57,225 bases of DNA from Anaerolineae bacterium (GCA_003130845.1 QEXW01000062.1:1-57225), one strand, 5' to 3'; positions 26,234 to 34,917 are shown, counted from the stretch's first letter. The notes: generated by a model from the sequence alone, not told the origin. Program-made: numbers and translations.

Positions 26234-26869
26234 TCACAGCTCCACTACGTCTTTGCCTGCCAGTTTATCGGCGATGATTTGTGTGACTCGTTCCAGCGCT
26301 TGTGGCTTGTGGACGTAATCTACCGCGCCGCTTTGAATGGTCAAGACCGGGCAAAGGTCAAAAGAACGCAGCCAATCGTCGTAAAATGAATCGAGGAGGG
26401 ATAGGTATTCCGCAGTAATACCCGTTTCGATGCCGCGCGCGCGGCGCTGAATGCGTTCGATTAATACCGGCACAGGGCATTTCAGGTAAATCAGCAGGTT
26501 TGGTGGTGGTAGACTACCAACAACCAGGTCGAACAGTCGGCGATAGGAGAGGTAGTCACGCTCGCTCAGGTTGCCTAAGTGATGGAGCGCACGCGCAAAG
26601 ATGTAGGCGTCTTCGTAAATGCTGCGGTCAAGGATGGCTGAACGGGGGTCATTGGCCAGTTCTAAGTATTGCCGGGCGCGGTGTCCCAGAAAATAGATTT
26701 GCAGGTGGAATGACCAGGTTTTCATATCGGCATAGAAATCGGGCAAATACGGGTTGTCGGAGACCGATTCGTAGCCGGTTGCCCAACCTTGCCTTGCTCC
26801 AATCCGTTCGGTGAGTGAGGTCTTTCCTGCGCCGATGTTGCCCGCAACTACGATGATTTTCTTGGTCAT
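26234..26869 (-). CDS. Deoxynucleoside kinase (dNK family, 211 aa)
   Basis: Phosphorylates deoxynucleosides for salvage. P-loop VVAGNIGAGKTSLT (residues about 7-20), substrate pocket Glu in YESVSDNPYLPDFYAD, ERS/DRS motif as LDRSIYEDAYIFA (about 85), and LID arginines RIQRRARGIE (about 150). Length matches the dGK/dAK group of bacterial kinases, but the exact base specificity cannot be read from the sequence. GGAGA precedes the ATG. Confidence 0.9.
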   Translation of the reverse strand: MTKKIIVVAGNIGAGKTSLTERIGARQGWATGYESVSDNPYLPDFYADMKTWSFHLQIYFLGHRARQYLELANDPRSAILDRSIYEDAYIFARALHHLGNLSERDYLSYRRLFDLVVGSLPPPNLLIYLKCPVPVLIERIQRRARGIETGITAEYLSLLDSFYDDWLRSFDLCPVLTIQSGAVDYVHKPQALERVTQIIADKLAGKDVVEL

Positions 26870-27399
26870 GCATCTCTCCGGGTGAAAATTTGTCTAGCCA
26901 TTCGACACTTTTTTTGGATGCAGATTCACGCGGAAAACGCGGAAGTCTTCGGAAAACACGCTTTTTGTCTGCGTCTAATTGGGCTGTATGGTGGTTAGCA
27001 ATGTGTTTATGGTGAGTATTTCGTTTTTTTCTTGCCTGTTTTCTGCGGTGGCAAGAAACAGCAGATCAACGAGCAAGTTCTCGTTTTTCCTGTGCCGCTT
27101 AGGCACTTGTAAAGCATGTCAAAAGCCGAGAGGAAAAAACGATTATCTTCTTGGGTTTGGTGTGAAGGTCAGAAACTTGGGGTGGTTTGGAAACGAAGTT
27201 CGCTTTTTGCCGGTGTATTGAAAAGGGAATGCAGATTTTCTCGTTCAGATAGCACACTGTCTGCTCAAATTGTATTACGGTTTTACAAAAATTACCCCAA
27301 ATTGAAGCATTCTGCCAAGAGCCCCTGGCTTTTTTCTGTCTGTCAACTCAAAAAGGAGATGGTGGTGAATGTGCAGCGCGCGCCCGTCTTATGCGGTCA
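26870..27399. other. Gene-free region before tRNA-Lys
   Basis: About 530 bases with no convincing gene. Open frames of 80-95 codons on the plus strand lack a good ribosome binding site and have no domain-like features. The region is A/T-rich in parts and includes the degenerate repeat at 26917-26961. Confidence 0.5.
26917..26961. repeat. Degenerate GCGGAAAA-type dispersed repeat
   Basis: Short near-copies of the words CACGCGGAAAA, ACGCGGAAG and TCGGAAAACACGC occur in a row. This style of tandem debris is common in intergenic DNA of environmental bacteria. Confidence 0.4.
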
Positions 27400-27427
27400 T
27401 TGACACATTGTTTCTTTGGGGTATAAT
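27400..27427 (+). promoter_or_regulatory. Consensus promoter of tRNA-Lys
   Basis: TTGACA (27400-27405), 16-base spacer, TATAAT (27422-27427), 15 bases before the tRNA. Confidence 0.88.
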
Positions 27428-27442
27428 ATCGTCCGCTTTGTT

Positions 27443-27514
27443 GGCCGACTAGCTCAATGGCAGAGCAACTGACTCTTAATCAGTGGGTTCAGGGTTCAAG
27501 TCCCTGGTCGGTCA
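27443..27514 (+). tRNA. tRNA-Lys (anticodon CTT)
   Basis: A cloverleaf folds by hand: acceptor GGCCGAC/GTCGGTC with one G-T pair, D-arm GCTC/GAGC, anticodon stem ACTGA/TCAGT with loop CTCTTAA (anticodon CTT), variable loop GGGTT, T-arm CAGGG/CCCTG with loop TTCAAGT, discriminator A. CCA is not encoded. It has its own consensus promoter and terminator. Confidence 0.95.
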
Positions 27515-27518
27515 CACG

Positions 27519-27557
27519 ACATGACTCATTCCTTAAAGTTGGGTGAGTCATGTTTTT
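27519..27557 (+). terminator. Terminator of tRNA-Lys
   Basis: ACATGACTCA (27519-27528) pairs with TGAGTCATGT (27544-27553), followed by a T run. Confidence 0.85.
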
Positions 27558-27609
27558 GTTTGAAGGTCACGATAGGTGTACTCGAGCGGCATTTTTGCAT
27601 TTTTGCAGG

Positions 27610-27638
27610 TTGTTACAAGCCGCATTAAGTCGTAAAAT
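27610..27638 (+). promoter_or_regulatory. Promoter of the corA leader
   Basis: TTGTTA (27610-27615), 17-base spacer, TAAAAT (27633-27638). It implies a leader of about 150 bases before corA. Confidence 0.55.
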
Positions 27639-27669
27639 TGGCAAGTCATTCTAAAGAAAGGAGCATTGC

Positions 27670-27783
27670 ATGTCCAGCGAAAGCGACCGTTCCGGCGCCG
27701 CAGAAAGCCAGCCTCCTAGTGCTGGCCATGACCCTTTAACGGCGGGCGCTTTCGAGCGCCCTCCTACCCCTAACTTTTCTTAA
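27670..27783 (+). CDS. Proline-rich leader peptide candidate upstream of corA (37 aa)
   Basis: A 37-codon ORF with an excellent ribosome binding site (AAAGGAG, 6 bases upstream). It begins with an acidic/polar part (MSSESDRSGAAES) and continues with QPPSAGHDPL and FERPPTPNFS, so it holds six prolines, several after acidic residues or in runs. Its stop codon forms the start of the corA ribosome binding site (TAAGGAG), 12 bases before the corA ATG. Proline-rich leader ORFs are known regulators of Mg2+ transporter genes (mgtL, mgtP in Salmonella), which makes a regulatory role plausible. It could also be a chance ORF. Confidence 0.5.
   Translation: MSSESDRSGAAESQPPSAGHDPLTAGAFERPPTPNFS
27678..27761 (+). 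promoter_or_regulatory. Mutually exclusive RNA hairpins in the corA leader
   Basis: GGGCGCT-TTCG-AGCGCCC (27744-27761) is a perfect 7-bp hairpin with a TTCG tetraloop near the end of the leader ORF. The upstream segment CGAAAGCG (27678-27685) is fully complementary to CGCTTTCG (27747-27754), which spans the 5' arm and the loop of that hairpin, so the two pairings exclude each other. A third hairpin GCCAGC/GCTGGC lies at 27707-27726. This arrangement resembles a translation-controlled attenuator. Confidence 0.5.
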
Positions 27784-27795
27784 GGAGAAGCGCTC

Positions 27796-28725
27796 ATGCT
27801 GAAATTTATCAAAAGCACCGACCAAGGCTTGCAATGTCTTGATTCGTTTGTCAACGGTTGTTGGGTCAGCGCCATTGACCCCACGCCGGATGAAGTTAAG
27901 CAACTTGAAGAGTGGGGTGTTTATCCAGAGTATGTGCAATACTCGCTTGATATTGATGAAATGGCACGCGCCGAGCGCGATGAAGATTATACGTTTATTC
28001 TGATGCGCATTCCGTTTGATAACGGTGCCGCGGCCGACATCCCCTACATTACTTTGCCGCTTGGCATTATGTTACTTAATAACTGTGTCGTAACCATTTG
28101 TAAGCAGGAAAACGAAGTAGTTCGTGCTTTGCAAAATGGCAAATACCGTGGTCTAAAGACGGCCAAACGCTACCGCTTTGCTCTGTATCTGTTGCTCGAA
28201 GCAGCCACCCGCTACCTGACTCTCTTGCGGCAAATCAACAAAACAACGGAGGTGATTGAGGACCGACTGGAAAAATCTACCCGTAATCGGGAAGTGTTGG
28301 AGTTGTTGAAATATCAAAAGTGTTTGACTTATTTCGCTACTGCTTTGCGCTCCAATGAAGTTATGATGGAGCGGCTGCGTCGCATGCAAGTTTTCAATCA
28401 GTACGAAGAGGACCAAGACTTGCTCGAAGATGTGCTGACCGAAAATCAGCAGGCGATTCAGATGGTCAATATTGCCTCTGAAGTGCTGGCTGCCCTGATG
28501 GACGCTTTTGCCAGCGTTATTTCGAACAACTTGAACGTCATCATGAAAATTTTGGCGGCGCTCACCATTGCGCTTAACATCCCCACCATCATTGCGTCGT
28601 TTTATGGGATGAATGTGGAATTGCCTTTACAAGAAAATCATGCCGCCTTTTTGTATATCATTCTGCTTTCGGTTTCTCTTACTGCTCTCGCAATTTATAT
28701 TTTCTATAAGCGTGACTGGCTCTGA
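27796..28725 (+). CDS. corA: CorA-family magnesium/divalent cation transporter (309 aa)
   Basis: Pentameric Mg2+ channel of the cytoplasmic membrane. The long cytoplasmic alpha/beta and helical domain (residues 1-245) is followed by two membrane helices, the first ending in the family signature YGMN (FYGMNVELPL, about residue 275), the second ending in a basic C-terminus (YKRDWL). TAAGGAG precedes the ATG. The next gene overlaps its stop by one base (TGATG), and the proline-rich leader lies directly upstream. Confidence 0.93.
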   Translation: MLKFIKSTDQGLQCLDSFVNGCWVSAIDPTPDEVKQLEEWGVYPEYVQYSLDIDEMARAERDEDYTFILMRIPFDNGAAADIPYITLPLGIMLLNNCVVTICKQENEVVRALQNGKYRGLKTAKRYRFALYLLLEAATRYLTLLRQINKTTEVIEDRLEKSTRNREVLELLKYQKCLTYFATALRSNEVMMERLRRMQVFNQYEEDQDLLEDVLTENQQAIQMVNIASEVLAALMDAFASVISNNLNVIMKILAALTIALNIPTIIASFYGMNVELPLQENHAAFLYIILLSVSLTALAIYIFYKRDWL

Positions 28726-29606
28726 TGAAAATCTCCTCGCCTGAACTTTTACTGAACGCCCAGGCTGTGCTAGGGGAAGGCCCGGCCTGGGACACCGCGC
28801 GCAATTGCTTATACTGGGTAGATATTCATGCCGGACATTTACACATTTTTGACCCGCGTTCTGCTCAGGATGACGTTTTGCAGGTAGATGCGCCCTTGGG
28901 ATGCGCTGCGCCAACCCGCAGTGGCCATCTTATCCTTGGTATGCGCTATGGAATTGCCTTGCTGAATTTGGAAACCACCCAGTTAACCGTCCTGGCCTCG
29001 CCTGAGTCGCATTTACCGGGCAACCGGTTTAATGATGGCAAATGCGGCCCCGATGGTCGTTTTTTGGCCGGTACTATGGACAATAATGAGCGGGAAGCCA
29101 GTGGTGCGCTTTATTCCTATTCTCCGAATGGTGTGCTTCAGACTTTGGTGAATCAGGTGCGCATTTCCAACGGGCTGGCTTGGAGCCCCGACCACACCAC
29201 GCTGTACTACATAGATACTCCCACTTTCGAGGTCAAAGCCTATGATTATGACCTGACCAGTGGCGAAATCGGCAATCCGCGCGTGATTATTTCTATTCCC
29301 CCTCGGCTGGGATTCCCGGATGGGATGACTTCTGACAGATTTGGCCGATTGTGGATTGCCATGTGGGGTGGCGCGGCAGTGACGGTTTGGGACCCGACGA
29401 CAGGAGGTTTGCTTGAGAGTATCCCCATACCGGCCAAAAATGTCACTTCCTGTGTGTTCGGCGGCCCAAACGGCACGGAATTGTTTGTCACTTCGGCCAG
29501 GCAAGGTTTGAGTTCAGCCGATTTGGACGCTTATCCGCTATCTGGCGGCTTATTTCGCGTGCAGACGGATGTGGAAGGGCTGCCTACTTTCTTTTTTGGT
29601 GATTAA
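28725..29606 (+). CDS. SMP-30/gluconolactonase/regucalcin-like protein (293 aa)
   Basis: A six-bladed beta-propeller lactonase. Metal-binding residues of the family can be picked out: Glu in LGEGPAWD (about 17), Asn in NRFNDGKCGPDG (about 104), Asn in ISNGLAWSPD (about 148) and Asp in GFPDGMTSDRFGRLWIAMWGG (about 197). Likely hydrolyses a sugar lactone using a divalent metal. It is translationally coupled to corA (TGATG overlap). Confidence 0.9.
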   Translation: MKISSPELLLNAQAVLGEGPAWDTARNCLYWVDIHAGHLHIFDPRSAQDDVLQVDAPLGCAAPTRSGHLILGMRYGIALLNLETTQLTVLASPESHLPGNRFNDGKCGPDGRFLAGTMDNNEREASGALYSYSPNGVLQTLVNQVRISNGLAWSPDHTTLYYIDTPTFEVKAYDYDLTSGEIGNPRVIISIPPRLGFPDGMTSDRFGRLWIAMWGGAAVTVWDPTTGGLLESIPIPAKNVTSCVFGGPNGTELFVTSARQGLSSADLDAYPLSGGLFRVQTDVEGLPTFFFGD

Positions 29607-29608
29607 TA

Positions 29609-30646
29609 ATGATTTCTCGTCTTCTTTACATTGATATTGCCAAAGGCATTGGCATATTGTTGGTGGCGTTGGCCCATAATGGCACGGCGGGCTATGCACC
29701 CTTTTTGCACCACTGGATTTACTCCTTTCACATGCCGTTGTTCTTTTTTCTCTCCGGGCTCTTCTTTCGACCGGAAATCTCATTTTGGGATGTATTGCGT
29801 CGCCGGTTCGAGAGTCTGCTCAAGCCGTTCTTCTTCGGTATTTTTTTGATTTATTTTGGCGCCGTTTTTTTTGATACGATGGGTATTCCGGTTGCTTGGG
29901 GGCGTATTCTTAAGGCGCTTTACGCCAATGGCTATTACTTGGATTGGGTGGCGATGTGGTTTCTGCCTGCTCTGTTTACCGTCAACGTGTTTGCGTTTCT
30001 GTTCTATGCTATTTTCCGTCACATCCAAGCCTCTTGGCCGCGTTGGTTGGGGCTTCTGGTGGTGTTGGGTTTAGGTGCATGGACGGTGAGTTGGTTTAAT
30101 CCCGTGCAGGTTAACTTATTCGGACGCAGTCTGTCGCTCAATGGTTTGCCGTGGAGCCTGGATTTAGCGCTTTTAGCCGGCTTTTACTTTATCCTGGGGC
30201 GGGAAGTCTTTCATTACGTGCCGCGTGAATGGTTTAATTCACCTGTGCCTTTGGTCATAGCAGGCGCTTTTAACTTGGTATTGAATTTGGTTTTTCCTGA
30301 GACAATGGATTTCAATACGCGCTCTTATGGCTCTCCCCTGGTGTTTACGTTGGAGGCGGTGAGCGGTATCGCATTTGTGCTGGCGCTCTCTCGTCAGCTA
30401 GAACGCGGCCCAACCTGGTTGGCAAATTTTTTCTCTTATATTGGGCGTATTTCCGTGCTTATTCTTATCTTTCACAATGCAGTGCAATCGTATTTGACCC
30501 CCAAATTCGATTATCTCTTTGGTACAGGTATTTATACACCGCTGATTGTCTATCCCTTCTCAATTCTTGTTCCTGTCATCATTTATGAACTTGGGGTTAA
30601 ACCCAATCCGGTGGTGACAAGGTGGTTTGGGCTGAAACAAGCATAA
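29609..30646 (+). CDS. Acyltransferase-3 family membrane protein (345 aa)
   Basis: An integral membrane O-acyltransferase of the OafA/fucose-4-O-acetylase group. The start YIDIAKGIGILLVALAHNG carries the family's early His; WIYSFHMPLFFFLSGLFF is the second signature. About ten hydrophobic helices span the chain. It probably acetylates an envelope glycan. It starts 2 bases after the SMP-30 gene and may belong to the corA transcript. Confidence 0.88.
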   Translation: MISRLLYIDIAKGIGILLVALAHNGTAGYAPFLHHWIYSFHMPLFFFLSGLFFRPEISFWDVLRRRFESLLKPFFFGIFLIYFGAVFFDTMGIPVAWGRILKALYANGYYLDWVAMWFLPALFTVNVFAFLFYAIFRHIQASWPRWLGLLVVLGLGAWTVSWFNPVQVNLFGRSLSLNGLPWSLDLALLAGFYFILGREVFHYVPREWFNSPVPLVIAGAFNLVLNLVFPETMDFNTRSYGSPLVFTLEAVSGIAFVLALSRQLERGPTWLANFFSYIGRISVLILIFHNAVQSYLTPKFDYLFGTGIYTPLIVYPFSILVPVIIYELGVKPNPVVTRWFGLKQA

Positions 30647-30674
30647 TTTACTGGGTTGATATGCCGACGTACCC

Positions 30675-31496
30675 TCACAAAAGTAGGCTGTTGGCCCAAG
30701 GATTGCTTGTTTGTGCTGGCATGATTGGCAGCCGGAGCAAAAGCCAGCGTGATTTTTCGCGTATGCAAAACTGAAATCCGGCCGCCAGCGTTTGCAGCGG
30801 CGCCCCGGGCAAGGGTGTTAGGACCTGGCTCATCTGAGCGTTCCCAATCTGCCCATAGATGCGTGTCCGAAAGTAAGCCAACCACTGGGGCAGTTTTATG
30901 GCTTGTGCTGCGTTGACCGTGACGATTGGCCAGATGCGTGCTGCCGGGCCGTGCATCAACAAGGTACGAAAACTTTCCTGCGTTTCTGTAGCCATGTGCA
31001 AGATAGAATCCAGCCCATCAAATAAAAGAATGCTTGGCGGATGATTTTGCTGCGGCCAGGCAAGGTTTTGCAGAACAAGGTCGGCTTGCGGGTTACCCGT
31101 TGACCAGATGCCCATGATATGTTCTATGTTTTGAAAGTGTTCCCATTCCTGCGGATGGGATGTTAACACGGCAAATTGCAAGCTACCTGGCGAATTGCAA
31201 TGCGTGGACACCCGCAGCAAGGTTTGCAGAAATGCTGTCTTGCCACTGCCTGAATCGCCTGCTATTAAGATGGGGCCTGGACGCGGGTCGCGCAAATAGA
31301 GAAACACCGGCAAACCATCCGCGTCAAGCGCCAATAGGAGAGCGTGTGGTGGCAGGCGCCCAAGCGTCTCCGGCACGATTGGAAGCGGCGTGTTTTGGTC
31401 AGGTTGTTGACTTACTTCCACTTGCCTCGCCCGCCATGTGCTAGGTAACCCGGTGTATTTGTAGTGACTTGGTATTCGATGCGAATTGTAGACCAT
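30675..31496 (-). CDS. Small P-loop ATPase, FtsK/HerA-like nucleotide-binding domain (273 aa)
   Basis: A Walker A motif ILIAGDSGSGKTAFLQTLL (about residues 76-94) and a Walker B ILLFDGLDS (about 155-163) sit in a protein otherwise of unknown type. The segment before Walker A (LLLALDADGLPVFLYLRDPRPGP) resembles the lead-in of FtsK/SpoIIIE translocase domains (bind-to-membrane and DNA regions are absent). VTVNAAQAIKLPQWLAYFRTRI fits a sensor strand and arginine region. Role unknown. The ATG lies 8 bases after a TATAAT, so the transcript may be leaderless. Confidence 0.65.
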   Translation of the reverse strand: MVYNSHRIPSHYKYTGLPSTWRARQVEVSQQPDQNTPLPIVPETLGRLPPHALLLALDADGLPVFLYLRDPRPGPILIAGDSGSGKTAFLQTLLRVSTHCNSPGSLQFAVLTSHPQEWEHFQNIEHIMGIWSTGNPQADLVLQNLAWPQQNHPPSILLFDGLDSILHMATETQESFRTLLMHGPAARIWPIVTVNAAQAIKLPQWLAYFRTRIYGQIGNAQMSQVLTPLPGAPLQTLAAGFQFCIREKSRWLLLRLPIMPAQTSNPWANSLLL

Positions 31497-31504
31497 TTGT
31501 TCTA

Positions 31505-31510
31505 ATTATA
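31505..31510 (-). promoter_or_regulatory. -10 element directly before the ATPase start codon
   Basis: TATAAT on the minus strand, with only 8 bases to the ATG; an upstream TTGTAT with an 18-base spacer could be the -35. The normal start point would be at or next to the A of the ATG. Confidence 0.5.
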
Positions 31511-31628
31511 CAATCTGTTCTTGGTCAAATACAAGCCCGAACGTTACAATTTCATGCCAAAAAGGCCAATCCGGACGTGCTTTTGAGTTGTCATTGCCTC
31601 GAAATATATGACTTTTTGCTGAACAGGA

Positions 31629-31634
31629 TATAAT
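31629..31634 (+). promoter_or_regulatory. -10 element of the hybrid histidine kinase gene
   Basis: TATAAT about 77 bases before the ATG at 31711. No good -35 box is apparent. Confidence 0.4.
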
Positions 31635-31710
31635 AAGCGTATCCGTTTATTTGCCTGCATGGTCCCCAGATGGCGTAAATGGTCGGTACCGCAAATCACA
31701 AAGGTGAACT

Positions 31711-34700
31711 ATGCCGCGACAGGAAGGCACAACAAAAAACCGTCATACGGTTGGCGTGTTTGTTTCGCAGATGGGGCGCGTGTGGGGGGCAGATTATCTT
31801 TCTGCAATCACCGATACCGCCAAGGTGCGGGATGTGAATCTCATCTACTTTGTAGGTGGAAAGCCAACCGCCGTGACGACCCCTGGTCATCTTTCACCCT
31901 CCTATGGGTTGTATGACTTGGCGCAAACGGCCGAACTGGCGGGCATTATTCTCTCGGCGGATTTGGGACATGGTGTTTCTGGCGAAGAAATCCGTCAATT
32001 CGCGGCGCATTTCTCAAACGTTCCTCTGGCAGCAACCGCTCTTGAAGTTGAACGCACCCCCAGTCTCATGGTGGATAGTGTGGGGGGAATGCGCATGTTA
32101 ATTCGGCATCTGATTGAGACGCATGGGTATCGGCGCATTGCTTTTATTCGTGGGCCAAAAGGGCAAATCGAAGCGGAGCAACGTTTGTTTGCCTATCGTG
32201 AAGAGCTAAAAGCACATGGCATTGAATATGATGAAAAGCTAGTAACGCAGGGAGATTACAGCCCCGAAAGTGGGCGGAATGCGATTAAGAAATTAGTAGA
32301 AGACCGCAAAGTTAAGTTTGACGCTGTGGCAGCTGCCAATGACCGCATGGCGTTTGGCGCTATGGAGGCATTGCGCAGTTATGGCTTGAATATTCCGCTG
32401 GATGTAGCCGTGACCGGCTTTGATGATATTCGTGAAGCGCGGTCACTGGGGGTACCACTCACGACAGTGCGTCAGCCGTTCTACGACTTGGGCAAAAACA
32501 CGTTTGAAACACTCCTCAAGGTGATTGAAGGTGATACCGAACCAACGCTAACCACCATTCCGACCAGCTTGGTGGTGCGCTGGTCGTGTGGCTGTCAGCC
32601 GCGCTTTATTCAGCAGGCCGAACTCTCCCGTGAAGAAGTGGCGCGCACCGGTACGCTCGAAAACAAACAAGATGCTTGCGTGCGTGCCATGTTTGAGGCC
32701 AGTGGTGCTCCTCTGCCTTCCAAATCTGCACTGACCAAAGCCTACAGCCAAATTTGGGATACCTTTTTACAGACTCTGCGCGGCGAGCGCGTGCCGGAAA
32801 CGTTTCTCTCCAGCATTGAACAGGCGATTCTGACATTACAAAAGTATAACGACGACCCAGGCGATTGGCACAATGTGCTTTCGGTCTTTCGTCGGCATGC
32901 ATTGGCGGGCATTCTCAGCAAAGATGCTACGCTCCAAGCCGAAAATTTGTTCCAGCAGGCACGCATGCTGATTGGCGAGCTCTCTCAGCGTCACCAAGCA
33001 TACCAGCGTTTGGAATTAGAGCAAGAAGAGCAAATCTTACAGGCTTTTAGCTTCGATATGGCCCCTGCGATGAATTTGCATGAAATTGCGGCGGCCATGC
33101 AAAAAAACTTCCCGATTATGGGCGTTGAGCGGTTGTACGTCATGTTCTATGACAAAATTGCCCGCCCGCAATCGGCGTTGATTCCTCCCGCTCAGAGTCA
33201 TCAACTCTTTTTGCAATACGAAAATGGCAAGTGTGAATTGTTCACCGAACAGCCCAAATTGGCTACGGGGCATTTAATCCCTCGTGCCAGCATTCCCTCC
33301 GACCGACGTTATACGGCGGTGGTCATGCCGCTCGCGTTGGCGCAGAGCCGCTTTGGCTTTATGTGGATTGAAACCAAAACGGAAAACTGGGAAATCTGTG
33401 CCCGTGTGCGCAACCTGCTCTCAAGCGCACTCTTACGCACGATGCTGGTAGAGCAGCGTGAGGCCGCTCAACGGGAAGTAGAACGTCTACTCTATGAGGC
33501 CAAGCAACGTGCTGAAGAGTTAGACCGCCTCTATCAACAGGAGCAAGAACGTCGTCGCGAAGCCGATGCCCTCTCGAAAGCAGCGCGCAACCTATCGAGT
33601 GTGATTAGTGTAGATGAACTGCCGCAAAAAATTTTGGAACAACTTTCCACGGTGATGCATTACGAACGGGGCGCGTTGCTGATGGAAGAACGTGATGGTA
33701 CGGTGAGTTTAATGGCGCATCGCGGTTTTCCGGATAACCAACGCGCCGATGAATTGCGCATCCAGATCAACCCTGGCGGTGTCTATGATCAGATTGTGCG
33801 CTCAGGGGAAGTTAAAGTCGTAGACGATGTTACCCAAGAAAAGGGCTGGATTCAGGTGGATTGGTTACCGGTGCATCACTCTTGGGTGGGTTTGCCGCTG
33901 TTTGCCAAGAACCGCGTAGTGGGGATGCTCTCTCTGACACGCATTCCGAAAGCCGCTTTCTCGGCAGATGATTTGCTCTTGGCCTCCACCTTTGCGATGC
34001 AAGCTTCCATTGCGTTGCAAAATGCACGCTTATATGATGACCAAGCGCGGTTTAACGAGTTGATGGAACACATGGTGGAACAACGCGTGGAAGAACTGCA
34101 CAGCGCTCTGACCACTCTTGAAAAGCTGGATAAGAACAAGACCTCGTTCATCCAGGTTGCTGCGCACGAACTACGCACCCCGCTCACGGTCATGAAAGGC
34201 TATCTGGGCATGCTCAGGAGTCATCCCACCATTCAGGAGCAAGAATCTCTGCTCCAAGCAGTAGATGGGGTGTTAAAAGGCACTGACCGCTTGCATCAAA
34301 TTGTCAATGCGATGCTGGATGTGGCTAAACTAGAGAGTCAGGCCATCACGCCGCACATGGAACTGACCATTATTGGGTTGGTGCTACAGCTGGTGCAAAA
34401 GGAATATAAGAACGATTTGAAAGAGCGCAATATCACGCTCACGGTTGAGAGCAGTGTCAGCCAGTTACCGCAAATTTTGGCCGACCCACAGCTTCTGCAA
34501 AAGGCTTTGGATGCTGTGGTTGTAAATGCTATCAAATTCACGCCCGATGGCGGAAAAATTACTATCAGTGGTGAAGTGGTGCAGGACGAGCGCAAAGGGC
34601 CTTGCGTGGAAATTCGTGTGGCGGATACGGGCATTGGGATTGACCCAGCCAATCACAAAGTCATTTTTGAGAAGCTGCACCAGGTGGGTAAGGTAGAACT

Positions 34701-34878
34701 GCACTCTTCAGGGCGCACCAAGTTCAAAGGTGGTGGTCCAGGGTTGGGACTGGCCATTGCAGCGGGCATTGTCAAGGCCCATGATGGGCGTATCTGGGTT
34801 GAAAGCCCTGGCTATGATGAAGAAAAATTGCCCGGCAGCACCTTCTTTATTCGAATCCCAATCAAGAAACCCGCTTAA
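31711..34878 (+). CDS. Histidine kinase with LacI-type ligand-binding domain and GAF domain (1055 aa)
   Basis: Residues about 14-295 form a LacI/GalR-type periplasmic-binding-protein fold (HTVGVFVSQMGRVWGADYL, YRRIAFIRGPKGQIEAEQRL, DAVAAANDRMAFGAMEALRSYG, DVAVTGFDDI), but there is no N-terminal HTH and no signal peptide or membrane helix. A CGC-containing linker, a helical/sensor-like region, a coiled coil (about 580-625) and a GAF domain (about 630-775) follow. The HisKA motif is FIQVAAHELRTPLTVMKGY (His about 819); the ATPase has NAIKFTPDGGKI, VADTGIGID and GGPGLGLAIAAGIV. It is a soluble kinase likely to sense a cytoplasmic sugar-like ligand. AAAGGTGAACT precedes the ATG. Confidence 0.9.
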   Translation: MPRQEGTTKNRHTVGVFVSQMGRVWGADYLSAITDTAKVRDVNLIYFVGGKPTAVTTPGHLSPSYGLYDLAQTAELAGIILSADLGHGVSGEEIRQFAAHFSNVPLAATALEVERTPSLMVDSVGGMRMLIRHLIETHGYRRIAFIRGPKGQIEAEQRLFAYREELKAHGIEYDEKLVTQGDYSPESGRNAIKKLVEDRKVKFDAVAAANDRMAFGAMEALRSYGLNIPLDVAVTGFDDIREARSLGVPLTTVRQPFYDLGKNTFETLLKVIEGDTEPTLTTIPTSLVVRWSCGCQPRFIQQAELSREEVARTGTLENKQDACVRAMFEASGAPLPSKSALTKAYSQIWDTFLQTLRGERVPETFLSSIEQAILTLQKYNDDPGDWHNVLSVFRRHALAGILSKDATLQAENLFQQARMLIGELSQRHQAYQRLELEQEEQILQAFSFDMAPAMNLHEIAAAMQKNFPIMGVERLYVMFYDKIARPQSALIPPAQSHQLFLQYENGKCELFTEQPKLATGHLIPRASIPSDRRYTAVVMPLALAQSRFGFMWIETKTENWEICARVRNLLSSALLRTMLVEQREAAQREVERLLYEAKQRAEELDRLYQQEQERRREADALSKAARNLSSVISVDELPQKILEQLSTVMHYERGALLMEERDGTVSLMAHRGFPDNQRADELRIQINPGGVYDQIVRSGEVKVVDDVTQEKGWIQVDWLPVHHSWVGLPLFAKNRVVGMLSLTRIPKAAFSADDLLLASTFAMQASIALQNARLYDDQARFNELMEHMVEQRVEELHSALTTLEKLDKNKTSFIQVAAHELRTPLTVMKGYLGMLRSHPTIQEQESLLQAVDGVLKGTDRLHQIVNAMLDVAKLESQAITPHMELTIIGLVLQLVQKEYKNDLKERNITLTVESSVSQLPQILADPQLLQKALDAVVVNAIKFTPDGGKITISGEVVQDERKGPCVEIRVADTGIGIDPANHKVIFEKLHQVGKVELHSSGRTKFKGGGPGLGLAIAAGIVKAHDGRIWVESPGYDEEKLPGSTFFIRIPIKKPA

Positions 34879-34887
34879 TTGATAATT

Positions 34888-34917
34888 GTGGTGCAGACCT
34901 AGGCCTGCACCACATTT
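34888..34917. terminator. Convergent terminator between kinase gene and galK
   Basis: GTGGTGCAG (34888-34896) and CTGCACCAC (34905-34913) form a 9-bp stem with an 8-base loop. It is followed by ATTTTG on the plus strand, and the minus-strand T run is weak. Confidence 0.6.

Noticed and set aside
27116-27403. 95-codon plus-strand ORF before tRNA-Lys
   Set aside because: No ribosome binding site, atypical composition, and its end runs into the tRNA promoter region.
27645-27795. M-box Mg2+ riboswitch before corA
   Set aside because: The conserved M-box core could not be matched; the leader-ORF model explains the structure better.
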